64,000 nucleotides of DNA from Prosthecobacter sp. (GTDB taxonomy: Bacteria; Verrucomicrobiota; Verrucomicrobiia; Verrucomicrobiales; Verrucomicrobiaceae): assembly GCA_021733925.1 (NCBI GenBank), contig JAIPJY010000003.1:62001-126000 (forward strand). The letters run 5' to 3'. Shown one piece after another: positions 32,528 to 40,472 of this stretch (positions are counted from its first letter, which is position 1; each line of letters starts with the position of its first letter). The notes under the pieces were generated by a model. That model saw nothing but the letters and a program-made list of their open reading frames with translations. It did not search any database and had not been told where the DNA came from. A program made the translations under genes and the position numbers.

Positions 32528-32872
32528 TCAGGCAGCGGTTGCTGGCTCGGCGCTGAGGAGAGCGTCGGCGATTTCCTGCGCGGTCTGGGTGCGCATGTTG
32601 AGGATCTCGGTGTCGGCAGGCAAGGGGAAGCCGGCCTGCTGGAAGAGGCCCTTCACGGCGCGGGGGTAGCAGGCGGCGATGCGCAGGCTGCCGCAGGAGG
32701 CGATGGCCTGCAGGCGGGGATCGCGGTGAGCGGCCATCTCGCAGAGATCGGAGACGGTTTCAAAGCTGGCGTTCGAGTCGCAGAGCTTCTGCAGGACTTC
32801 GTTTTTGACGCCGGTGGGTACAACCTGGGCGTAGGCGCAGCGGCAATAGAGGATGGTGGCAGGGGTGCTCAA
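32528..32872 (-). CDS. Small conserved Cys-containing protein, probable redox partner
   Basis: 114 residues if translated from the TTG at 32872 (MSTPATILYCRCAYAQVVP). An ATG at 32968 gives 32 extra residues of poor quality and is disfavoured. Cysteines in YCRCAYA, LQKLCD, DLCEMA, IASCG and AACYP are spread over the chain, and the rest is helical. The pattern recalls small subunits that hand electrons to a ferredoxin, but I recognise no family. It is the first gene of a probable pair with the two-cluster ferredoxin downstream. Confidence 0.6.
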   Translation of the reverse strand: MSTPATILYCRCAYAQVVPTGVKNEVLQKLCDSNASFETVSDLCEMAAHRDPRLQAIASCGSLRIAACYPRAVKGLFQQAGFPLPADTEILNMRTQTAQEIADALLSAEPATAA

Positions 32873-32963
32873 AAGGGCGCTAGAAAAGGTGGGGAACAGT
32901 GTGGGCTCAGGTGGCGTACTACGCAACACCGCGAAGGAAGGCAGGACAAATTCAGGCCTAAAG

Positions 32964-32992
32964 CACAAAGTCGGCGCAGGGCCGACTTTGTG
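32964..32992 (-). terminator. Strong terminator-type hairpin after the response regulator gene
   Basis: A perfect 12-bp stem CACAAAGTCGGC / GCCGACTTTGTG with a 5-nt loop, 29 bp after the stop at 33022. Its own arms supply the T-rich tail. Confidence 0.65.
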
Positions 32993-33021
32993 GTTTGGCG
33001 GGAATCGATTTGTACGAAGGC

Positions 33022-34377
33022 CTATGACGTGGTCTTGCGCTCCACATTCAGCCCCATCTTGCGGTACAGGGTGGCGATGGAGACGCCGAGCATGCTGGCG
33101 GTCTTTTCGCGGGAGCCGCTGTTGTACTTGAGCGTTTCCTGAATGAAGGCTCGCTCCTGGCCCTTGATGAAATCATCGAGCGTGGAGCCGATGGGGAGCT
33201 TGGTGATGCCCTCGGTGGTGGAAGGGGTGGGAATCTCGATCTGCTGCGTGACTTTGGCTGGCAGGTCGGAGGGACGGACACGGTCGCCTTCCGCAAAGGC
33301 GCAAGCGCGTTCGATGGCATTGCGCAATTCGCTGACGTTGCCGGGCCAGTTGTACTTCTCCAGGAATTCGATGGCACCGGCTTCGATGGTCTTGGCCTTG
33401 GTGTCGGTACGGTCGGCGAGGTCTTTGAGGAAATGCTCGACTAGCGGGCGCACATCCACGCGGCGCTCACGCAGCGGCGGGATCTTGAGGGGAACCACAG
33501 AGAGCTTGTAGTACAAGTCTTCGCGGAACTTGCCCGCCTTCACGGCGTCTTCTAGTGAGGTGGTGCTGGAGACCACGAGGCGGAAATCTGCACCACCAGA
33601 GCCATTGCCCCAGCCTTTTTTCGACTGCGCTTCATCGAGGAAGGTGTTCAACTGGGCCTGGATGCGGGCCGGGAGTTGATTGATCTCTGCCAGATGGATG
33701 GTGCCGCCGGAGACGCGGTTGAAGATGGCGGTCTGTCCGAAGAGTTCGGTTTCGAGCACGTCTTCTGGCATGGCGCTGCACTGCAGTTCCTTGTAAGGTG
33801 AGTTGCTGCGGCGGCTGGCCTCATGCAACGCACGGGCGACCATGTGCTTGCCGACGCCAAATTCTCCTTCGAGGAGGACGGGGCTGTCGTTATTGGCGAC
33901 GCGGCGCACAATGTCAAAAATGCGCTGAATGGCGTCGCTGTGACCGATGAGTTTGGAAGCTGAGGCGGAGCGCAGGGTGGTGCTGGGAATGCTGGTGGGC
34001 GTGGCGGCGGCGATGCCGTTGCGCTGCAGGGCCTGATTCACTGTTTTGATCAGATCGCCCAGATCGAAGGGCTTGGTGAGGTAGTCGAAGGCGCCAAGTC
34101 GCATGGCTTCCACGGCGGTTTCCACGCTGCCATGACCGGTGACCATGATGACGGCGGTGTTAGGAAACTGATCCTTGCACATGCTGACGAGATCCAGGCC
34201 GTTCACATCGCCAATGCGCAGGTCCACAATGACGAGGTCTGGTTGATTGGAACGGATGGCCGCAATGCCGTCAATTCCGGTGGTGCAGCCGAAAACCTGG
34301 TGACCCGCAGCTTTGCAAAGCTTGGTCATGAGTTCGAGAATGGCGGCTTCGTCGTCTATGATTACTAGTTTAGCCAT
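33022..34377 (-). CDS. NtrC-architecture response regulator lacking the GAFTGA motif
   Basis: 451 residues from the ATG at 34377 (MAKLVIIDDE); longer frames upstream have no receiver homology. Receiver domain 1-120 with acidic Asp8/Asp9, phospho-acceptor Asp52 and Lys in LTKPFD. AAA+ domain about 145-375: Walker A GEFGVGKH (171-178), sensor/arginine region FREDLYYKL and PPLRERR, and sensor II WPGNVSELRN. The Fis-type HTH is at 405-445 (REKTASMLGVSIATLYRKM). Between ELFG (211-214) and GGTIHLAEI (224-232) the stretch that normally holds GAFTGA is missing. Walker B reads HLAEI instead of LFLDEI. It probably cannot remodel sigma54 polymerase. No sensor kinase is adjacent. The divergent gene encodes a secreted His/Gly-rich protein. 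Confidence 0.93.
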   Translation of the reverse strand: MAKLVIIDDEAAILELMTKLCKAAGHQVFGCTTGIDGIAAIRSNQPDLVIVDLRIGDVNGLDLVSMCKDQFPNTAVIMVTGHGSVETAVEAMRLGAFDYLTKPFDLGDLIKTVNQALQRNGIAAATPTSIPSTTLRSASASKLIGHSDAIQRIFDIVRRVANNDSPVLLEGEFGVGKHMVARALHEASRRSNSPYKELQCSAMPEDVLETELFGQTAIFNRVSGGTIHLAEINQLPARIQAQLNTFLDEAQSKKGWGNGSGGADFRLVVSSTTSLEDAVKAGKFREDLYYKLSVVPLKIPPLRERRVDVRPLVEHFLKDLADRTDTKAKTIEAGAIEFLEKYNWPGNVSELRNAIERACAFAEGDRVRPSDLPAKVTQQIEIPTPSTTEGITKLPIGSTLDDFIKGQERAFIQETLKYNSGSREKTASMLGVSIATLYRKMGLNVERKTTS

Positions 34378-34417
34378 ATTATTTTCGTGAAGTGAGAGGC
34401 ATGGTTGATTGTTAAAT

Positions 34418-34446
34418 AAGCTAAATGTTTCGCAGGATTGCGTCAA
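34418..34446 (-). promoter_or_regulatory. Sigma70-type promoter of the response regulator gene
   Basis: On the minus strand TTGACG (34446-34441), 17-bp spacer, TAGCTT (34423-34418), 40 bp before the ATG at 34377. Confidence 0.55.
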
Positions 34447-34664
34447 CTCCAGTTTCTCAAAAAAGAGAATGAGGGTCTTTGGGACGCGTGGAAACCGCAG
34501 GTGAGAGCGGCGTGAGAGGGCCTTGTGGATGGCAATTAACAATCTCCAGCACTGCAACAGCGGAGCTTTTAAACTGGGATTTCCTGCGATGACGCTGGTG
34601 CATTGCAACTCTTGTTCCTTACGAGGGTTTCTCCTCCTGCAGTCAACCTCAACAGCACACTCTC

Positions 34665-35840
34665 ATGAAATCCAAAACCAACCAACTCGCCTGGCTTTGT
34701 GGTGCCTTCGCTCTCAGCGTCGCTCAATTACAAGCCCAGGAATCCAAGCCCGCAGATCAGCCTCCAGCTGCTGTTCAACCTCTTCCAGCACCTCCCAAAG
34801 CAGACGCGCCTCCCGCCCCTGCGCGGCGTGACCAGCCGCGCCCGGACGAGCGTCGGGAAGGCAATGCTCCCCGCCCTGACAATATGGGGGAGCCGAAACG
34901 CCGTCCAGAAATGGGAGGTCAGCGCGATGGCGCGCAGCCGCAGCGCGATGGGCAGCGTGGACCGGTGAATTCTCCACAGAATGGTGGACCCATGAATCCC
35001 CCCAGAACTGACAATGACAAACGTGAGCAAGGGGGACATGAAGGCTTTCGCCGTCCGCCGATGGATGGTCAGCATGGTGGTGAACATCAGCGTGGCGAGG
35101 CGAAGCCGCAGGCAGAACGTGGCACGATGAAACCGTCCCACGAAGACAATCGTGGGCCGATGCACAAGCCGCGCCACGAAGGTGATCGTGGCCAGATGAG
35201 TCCGCAACACGAAGGTCACCATGGCCCAATGAACAAGCCGCAGCACGAAGGTAAAGGTGGCCAGGAACATGCGGGTCGTCAGGAGCACTTTCGTCAGCCC
35301 CAGGGGCCGCGTGGCAAGGAGCGCGGAGGAGTCCAGCCTCGGGCAGAAGGCCGTGGTCCGCAGTCTTTTGCACAGCGCGGAACGTTTGGTTCACCGCGTG
35401 GTGGTGAAGGTTTCCGCTCGCCTCAGGGGGGGCCGCAGCGCGGGCAGATGCACCGTGGTCGTGGGCAAGGTGACCAGGGCAGGATGGAGCACCAGTTTGG
35501 TGGGCATCAGCAGTCGCAGCAATTTGGCCGCCAGCGTCAGGGTTCGAAATTTGGTGGTGCACGCGGTCCGGAGCCCCGTTTTGAACATCGTCGTGGCCCG
35601 GCCCCCCAGCAGTTTGGGTCCCAACGCGGTGGCGAGCGCCCTGGCGCAGGCCACCAGCACTTTGACCACCCGATGCATCAGCCCCGGCATGGTGGCATGA
35701 GCGGAGGGGGGCGTGGCCCCGGTTCTCCTTCGCGTGAAGGTTCGCGCTTTCAGCAGGGTGGACAAGGACAACCGCATGGCCCGCCGCCGATGAATCCTGA
35801 GCGTGGCCGCGAAGGCCCGCCGCGTGATCGAAGCGTGTGA
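34665..35840 (+). CDS. Secreted intrinsically disordered His/Gly/Arg/Gln/Pro-rich protein
   Basis: 391 residues. The signal peptide (MKSKTNQLAWLCGAFALSVAQLQAQ region) is followed by a Pro/Ala segment. The rest of the chain is almost free of hydrophobic residues and dominated by Gly, Arg, Gln, His, Pro and Glu. Near residues 150-210 there is a degenerate repeat of HEG.(R/H)G.M.(K/P)P(R/Q) type. The composition suggests no stable fold, with a high positive charge and many histidines; metal or polyanion binding is a guess. It is divergent from the GAFTGA-less regulator across a 287-bp region, and an intrinsic terminator follows. No family recognised. Confidence 0.75.
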   Translation: MKSKTNQLAWLCGAFALSVAQLQAQESKPADQPPAAVQPLPAPPKADAPPAPARRDQPRPDERREGNAPRPDNMGEPKRRPEMGGQRDGAQPQRDGQRGPVNSPQNGGPMNPPRTDNDKREQGGHEGFRRPPMDGQHGGEHQRGEAKPQAERGTMKPSHEDNRGPMHKPRHEGDRGQMSPQHEGHHGPMNKPQHEGKGGQEHAGRQEHFRQPQGPRGKERGGVQPRAEGRGPQSFAQRGTFGSPRGGEGFRSPQGGPQRGQMHRGRGQGDQGRMEHQFGGHQQSQQFGRQRQGSKFGGARGPEPRFEHRRGPAPQQFGSQRGGERPGAGHQHFDHPMHQPRHGGMSGGGRGPGSPSREGSRFQQGGQGQPHGPPPMNPERGREGPPRDRSV

Positions 35841-35869
35841 CGCTTGCAGGTATCGAACTTCATAGCATG

Positions 35870-35897
35870 GCGGCCCGGGCAACCAGGCCGCTTTTTT
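35870..35897 (+). terminator. Rho-independent terminator after the His/Gly-rich gene
   Basis: GCGGCC / GGCCGC stem with a 10-nt loop followed by six T, 30 bp past the stop at 35840. Confidence 0.8.
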
Positions 35898-36002
35898 GTG
35901 CCTTTGAAAGAGGCATTCGCGTCTCGTGGGTTGTGTTTGTGCAAACGAACTCCATAGTCCCTTCCTCCCGCAGTCCCGACGGACTGCCACGACACCCACT
36001 GC

Positions 36003-39000
36003 ATGAGCTTGGTCAAAAAACTCGCCAAAAAGTTCAACACGAACACGCAGACGACTGCGTACGGAGTTAATGGACCGGCGGAGCTGCCATGGTGGTCAAC
36101 GGAACGTTGGGCGCACCTTTGGAATGGACAGCCGACGGTTTCCGCCGCCTCGGCCGCCACCGCCAACACCATGCTGCCCGTGCTGATTGAAGTTTTTGCG
36201 GCTTTCAGCAAGCTGGACGGCAACATCGAGGAGGAGGAGGTCGAATCCAGTCTCGGCTACCTGCGCTACGATTACCCCGAAGCGATCTATGCCGACATGC
36301 GGCGTCTCTATTTTGAGGCTCTGCAGGAGCCGCAGGACCTGACGCAGCGTGCGAAGGAGTTGAGCCAGAAACTCACTCAGGAGCAAAAAATCCTGCTGGG
36401 CGTACAGTTGTACCTGCTCATCTCACGTGCGCAGCAGAATCAGCGGCAGATGGTGGAGTTTTACCTCTTCATGACGAATCTGGGCATTGCGGCCCAGGCC
36501 ATCGACATCGTTTATCAGCTCAATGCCGGAGACAAACCGCCGGAAGAGGGGTTTTCCACCAAGGGCGGCCAGCCGCTGGACACGCTGCGCATCGGTGCCA
36601 CAAAAAATTGCGACGTTCTGCTGCGTTCGCTCTCAGACGACTGCTCCGTGGTGGCGTTCCGGTTTCAAAACCTCGTGCTGCTGAAGAACACGGGCAGCAT
36701 TTCCATTCTGGTCCGCAGCCGCCGGCAGCCGCCGGGAGAGTTCTCGCGGCTTTATCCCGGCGAGCGCGTGGTGATGGAGGACGTGACGCTGGACTACAAT
36801 GACCTGATCACCTACTTCAACTCCAAGAAGACCCTGTCAGGCACGCAGATCTACCTGACTCTCACGGAGAGTGGCAGCGCGGAAATCGCCCCGCAGCGCA
36901 CGCGTGGCACGAATTTGAGGCTCAGCTTTGGCCTGGGCGTCACGGTGGAGGCACTGCGCACGACGAAAGCGACGCTGAACGGGGTGCTGCTCAGCAGTGG
37001 CACGGTGGTGGAGGCCAGCATCGAAGACAGCCTGATCGCCCATGGTGAGGTGGAAATCTCGCTGCGCGATCTGCGGGTGCGTGCGCAGGAGTTTGGCGGG
37101 CAGTTCCGGCTGGAAGGAAGCCGCAACACCTACCTCGTCTCCAACAAGCCCGAATTGCTTGATGAGGGTGACATTCTTCTCTCAGAAGACACCGATGGTG
37201 AAATCCTGCTGCGCATTGAGTGCAACTACGCGCAGAAAACCGGTGTGCTCGAAGTGCTGCGCTCCTCGCGCCCGCTTTACATTGGCCTGATTCCGGTGCG
37301 TGACCGGATCACTCTCAACGATGGCGACACCATCACGCTGGGAGAGGGGCAGTACCTGCGCTGTCACTTTGCCGATCGCATTATCGAGGAGGAGCGCAAC
37401 ACCGTGCGCCAGATCGAGGTGCGCGAACTCAGCCACCGCTTCGATGGCCGCGACACTGCGCAGGATGGCGTGAGCTTCATCGCCCGCCGTGGCGAGATGA
37501 TCTGCGTCATGGGGCCCAGCGGCTGCGGCAAGAGCACTCTGCTGCGCATTCTAGGCGGGCAGCTCAAACCCAAGGGGGGCGAAGTGCTGATGAACGGCCT
37601 TGCGCTGTATGAAAACCTGCACAATCTCACGCCCTACATCGCCTACATTCCGCAGGAGGATGCCTTTGATCCCCTGCTCAAGGTGCAGGAGAATCTCGAC
37701 TTCTCCGTGGCGGTGCGATGTCCGCATTTGAAGACTGAGGAACGGCGTAAACGAGTTGATGCGAAGCTCGCAGAACTCGGACTGGCCGACCTGCGCGACC
37801 GGTTGGCCGGCACGCCGCAGCAAAAGTTTCTGAGCGGCGGCGAACGCAAACGTCTCAATGCGGGGCTCGACATGATCGGTATTTCCGATGTGTACCTGTT
37901 TGATGAACCGACCTCCGGTCTCTCCTCCAAGGACAGCGAGCACGTGCTCGAAATCATTCGTAGTCTGGCGCGCAACAAGATCGTTATTACTTCCATCCAT
38001 CAGCCCAGTTCACGGCTGCTGCAGATGTTCGACAAGGCCCTGCTGCTCGACAAGGGCGGCAAGCTGGCCTACTTCGGCACGCCGCAGGGGATGATCGAGT
38101 ACTTCTGGCGCGTGTATCATACGGAAACCGGTCAGTCAGGTGATGCGGATGCGCAGCCGCCGGAGAAACTCACACCGGACTTTGTCTTCGACGTGCTCGA
38201 AACACCGCTGCGCGACATCAGCGGTGACATCATTCATGAACGCAGTGCGGACGGGCATCTCGTGGCTGCGCGCCGCTTTCCGCCGAACTTCTGGCGTGAC
38301 TCCTATCAGCGGCATCTCATCATGGAGAGTATGGCCAAGCAGAAGGCCGCGCCGGGCAGCACCAGCCTCATCGCCCGGCCCAAGCGGGATGAAAGCCAGA
38401 GCGCCAGCCGCATGCGCAGCACGCCGAAACCGCCGAAGCATACCTTTCGAGAAGAGAGCATTCTCTTTTTCACGCTGTTGAAGCGCGCCTTCCTCAGCAA
38501 ACTGCGCAACCGCACGAATCTGCTCACGACCCTGCTTGAGGCTCCCTTGCTCGCCTGGATCATTTCCAGCGTGCTCAAATACTCCGAGGAGACGAACTAC
38601 ACCTTTGCCACCGCCTTCCACATCCCGACGTATCTCTTCATGAGCCTCGTCGTGGCGATGTTTCTGGGCCTGACTAACAGCGCCGATGAAATCATCCGTG
38701 ACCGCCATACCCTGAGCCGAGAGCGCAATCACAACCTGCGCACTTTCTACTATCTCAGCGGCAAGATCATCTCGCTCTCCACCTTTGCGCTCGTCCAGTG
38801 TGTGATCTACCTGCTCATCGGCAACTGGGTGCTCGAGATCCGCGACATGTTCCTCATTCACCTGTGGTGGATGTTCCTCACCTCTCTCACGGGGGTCTGT
38901 CTGGGACTGTTCATTTCCAGCATCGTCAGTGACAACCGCACTGCGGTGAACGCCATCCCGCTCCTTCTGATTCCGCAGATCATCCTCGGTGGTGCGCTGA

Positions 39001-39665
39001 TCAAGTACGAGGAGATGAACAAGAACCTCGACCTCGTCTATTCCGTGGGGAAATGGCTCAAAAAATCTGGCAACGATGAGGAAAATGCCAGCAAGCTCAA
39101 GGTGCCCTTCATCTGTCAGTTCATGCCGCTGCGCTGGTCCTATGAAGGCATGGTCATTTCTCAGTCCAAGCTCAACCCGCTCACGCGCAACCAGGACTTC
39201 CTCGACGAACGCATTCAGTCGTTGTTGCCGCCCTCGGGGGCGGACATGAGTGACCGGCAGCGCCATGAGCTTGAACTCACCAAACAGTCCCTCGCGGTCG
39301 TTTCGGGCCTGTATGCCGAGAACCCTCGCGAAATCTCCAAGCGACTGGGCTCCATCCGCGATGCCGTGCTCAGCGGTCGCATCGAGCCCCCCATGCTCGA
39401 CAGCATGTTGGAGCAGAACGACGGCGTCAGCGCCGAGGAAATCTACGTGAACCGCAAGGTGCTCGACCTCGTCACCAAGGCCGAGATGGAACGTGAGGAC
39501 TACCGCCGCAAGACCAGCCCGAATGTGTTTTTTGGCACGCGTAAAATGTATCTGGGTACCAAATACAACACCCTTTGGATCAACAGCATCGTCATCCTCT
39601 TCTCACTCTCGCTCATCATCGCTGCTGTGGAATTGAGTTTGAGACGGCAGTTGACGAAGGTGTGA
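36003..39665 (+). CDS. ABC transporter, ABCG-like ATPase-permease with TerB-like and FHA-like N terminus
   Basis: 1220 residues in one chain. About 50-170 is a helical region with acidic FSKLDGNIEEEEVE, resembling TerB-like domains. About 190-480 are beta-rich modules with FHA-like openings (LRIGATKNCDVLL). The ABC domain at 470-700 has Walker A GPSGCGKST (about 504), signature LSGGERKR (about 610), Walker B YLFDEPTSGL and H-loop SIHQPSS. A charged linker (730-830) precedes an ABC-2/ABCG-type membrane domain with helices at about 840-860, 875-895, 925-950, 960-985, 995-1015 and a last one at 1190-1210. A long soluble segment lies before the final helix. The ATPase-then-permease order equals ABCG half-transporters, which work as dimers. 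The substrate cannot be read. Confidence 0.9.
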   Translation: MSLVKKLAKKFNTNTQTTAYGVNGPAELPWWSTERWAHLWNGQPTVSAASAATANTMLPVLIEVFAAFSKLDGNIEEEEVESSLGYLRYDYPEAIYADMRRLYFEALQEPQDLTQRAKELSQKLTQEQKILLGVQLYLLISRAQQNQRQMVEFYLFMTNLGIAAQAIDIVYQLNAGDKPPEEGFSTKGGQPLDTLRIGATKNCDVLLRSLSDDCSVVAFRFQNLVLLKNTGSISILVRSRRQPPGEFSRLYPGERVVMEDVTLDYNDLITYFNSKKTLSGTQIYLTLTESGSAEIAPQRTRGTNLRLSFGLGVTVEALRTTKATLNGVLLSSGTVVEASIEDSLIAHGEVEISLRDLRVRAQEFGGQFRLEGSRNTYLVSNKPELLDEGDILLSEDTDGEILLRIECNYAQKTGVLEVLRSSRPLYIGLIPVRDRITLNDGDTITLGEGQYLRCHFADRIIEEERNTVRQIEVRELSHRFDGRDTAQDGVSFIARRGEMICVMGPSGCGKSTLLRILGGQLKPKGGEVLMNGLALYENLHNLTPYIAYIPQEDAFDPLLKVQENLDFSVAVRCPHLKTEERRKRVDAKLAELGLADLRDRLAGTPQQKFLSGGERKRLNAGLDMIGISDVYLFDEPTSGLSSKDSEHVLEIIRSLARNKIVITSIHQPSSRLLQMFDKALLLDKGGKLAYFGTPQGMIEYFWRVYHTETGQSGDADAQPPEKLTPDFVFDVLETPLRDISGDIIHERSADGHLVAARRFPPNFWRDSYQRHLIMESMAKQKAAPGSTSLIARPKRDESQSASRMRSTPKPPKHTFREESILFFTLLKRAFLSKLRNRTNLLTTLLEAPLLAWIISSVLKYSEETNYTFATAFHIPTYLFMSLVVAMFLGLTNSADEIIRDRHTLSRERNHNLRTFYYLSGKIISLSTFALVQCVIYLLIGNWVLEIRDMFLIHLWWMFLTSLTGVCLGLFISSIVSDNRTAVNAIPLLLIPQIILGGALIKYEEMNKNLDLVYSVGKWLKKSGNDEENASKLKVPFICQFMPLRWSYEGMVISQSKLNPLTRNQDFLDERIQSLLPPSGADMSDRQRHELELTKQSLAVVSGLYAENPREISKRLGSIRDAVLSGRIEPPMLDSMLEQNDGVSAEEIYVNRKVLDLVTKAEMEREDYRRKTSPNVFFGTRKMYLGTKYNTLWINSIVILFSLSLIIAAVELSLRRQLTKV

Positions 39666-39670
39666 GGTGG

Positions 39671-39745
39671 GAAAGTAGCCCTCTCGCTCAGCGAGAGGAG
39701 CACAGCGCTGCGCAATCCTCCAGCGCCATGATGAAGCGCAAGCTC
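39671..39745. repeat. REP-like element, second locus
   Basis: GAAAGTAGC followed by the stem CCTCTCGCT/AGCGAGAGG and AGCACAGCGCTG. It matches both units at 29381-29512. The next 35 bp end in an inverted GCGC...CTGTGC, a partial partner. It starts 5 bp after the ABC transporter stop. Confidence 0.6.
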
Positions 39746-39762
39746 TGTGCATGTGATGTCAG

Positions 39763-39797
39763 CTCATCTTGACGGGTCGAGATGACCACTTTGGTGG
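39763..39797. repeat. Two adjacent small hairpins
   Basis: TCATCTTGAC..TCGAGATGA (39763-39785) overlaps GACCAC-tttg-GTGGTC (39782-39797). There is no T-run; possible processing or transcription-end structure between convergent genes. Confidence 0.4.
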
Positions 39798-39863
39798 TCC
39801 GCGATACGCGTGCGAATCATTCGGGGAACAGCATCGAGGCCATTCAGCCGAACCGGGGTCAGA

Positions 39864-40100
39864 CTATTTCAGCCATCGCGACATGCGATTTTTAGCTGCG
39901 TCATGAGAAACAACACGGCCCTCTTCGATGGCTCGTTCGCCGCGAACAATGTTCTCCTGAATGTCGAGGCGCTGGCATGCGTCGCAAGTTTTCAGATCCA
40001 CAAGGGTTGCAGCGGCTTTGTCACGTTGCATGATGAGAATCTGGGCTTGGTCGGAATCAACAGCTTCATCTGCGGCTGTTGGTTGAATTAATCGGGGCAC
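39864..40100 (-). CDS. Antitoxin-like short protein without a toxin partner
   Basis: The frame is open from 40151; the likely start is GTG at 40100, giving 78 residues. The second half (DIQENIVRGERAIEEGRVVSHDAAKNRMSRWLK region) has the polar helix, (A/E)EGRVVSH and terminal arginine/tryptophan-lysine pattern of type II antitoxins of the Phd/RelB kind. The first part (SDQAQILIMQRDKAAATLVDL) fits their beta-alpha N terminus. No toxin gene lies on either side: downstream are hairpins and a REP-like repeat, upstream is a broken membrane gene. It overlaps the latter's 3' end by 35 bp. It may be a remnant of a toxin-antitoxin pair. Confidence 0.45.
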   Translation of the reverse strand: MPRLIQPTAADEAVDSDQAQILIMQRDKAAATLVDLKTCDACQRLDIQENIVRGERAIEEGRVVSHDAAKNRMSRWLK

Positions 40101-40359
40101 TGAACCGCAGGAAAATGCAGGAGACTCCAGCGATGAAAATGGGAAGCTCATAAAGCAGAATGAAGCGGCTGACGCTCCGATTAAAGTTTAAGTGTTCAAG
40201 CTCAGGATCGTTGATGCTTTGCCACCACAGGTAACATTGGAAAGCGATCATCAGAAGCAAAAAGATGCCGACGCCCAAGCCCCAATTGTGAGGACGCTTC
40301 CAAACTTTCCAAAGCAGAAATGACCAGAAAGCGATGCTTAAAAACGGGGTGAGAGCCAT
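40066..40359 (-). CDS. Small membrane protein, probably the 3' part of a frameshifted gene
   Basis: 97 residues from the ATG at 40359 with three hydrophobic helices (residues about 3-17, 25-45 and 66-86) joined by short basic loops. The reading frame is open further upstream to about 40395, encoding IRQPIGTAAE. This connects naturally to the hydrophobic N-terminal fragment 40360-40468 if one base is gained or lost. The total length 40066-40468 (403 bp) is one base off a multiple of three. Function unknown. Downstream of dsbD on the same strand. Confidence 0.5.
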   Translation of the reverse strand: MALTPFLSIAFWSFLLWKVWKRPHNWGLGVGIFLLLMIAFQCYLWWQSINDPELEHLNFNRSVSRFILLYELPIFIAGVSCIFLRFSAPINSTNSRR

Positions 40360-40468
40360 TTCGGCGGCTGTGCCGATAGGCTGGCGAATGCATTCCGATA
40401 ATGCTCATGACTGCAACCCCGATCAGCGAGATCATTGCCAGGCGATGAATCACAAGATGTGTTTTCAT
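40360..40468 (-). pseudogene. 5' fragment of the frameshifted membrane gene
   Basis: ATG at 40468, 4 bp after the dsbD stop (40473). It encodes MKTHLVIHRLAMISLIGVAV and a first membrane helix, then leaves the frame of the three-helix ORF near 40395. The tight spacing to dsbD argues that this is the authentic start. Confidence 0.4.
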
Positions 40469-40472
40469 TCTC

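Noticed and set aside
21170-39865. Shared 11-mer GGGGTCAG(G/A)CT at 21170-21180 and 39855-39865
   Set aside because: Too short to separate from chance; no similarity in the flanks.
39810-40091. Plus-strand 93-codon ORF
   Set aside because: Overlaps the antitoxin-like and membrane ORFs on the other strand and has no recognisable pattern.
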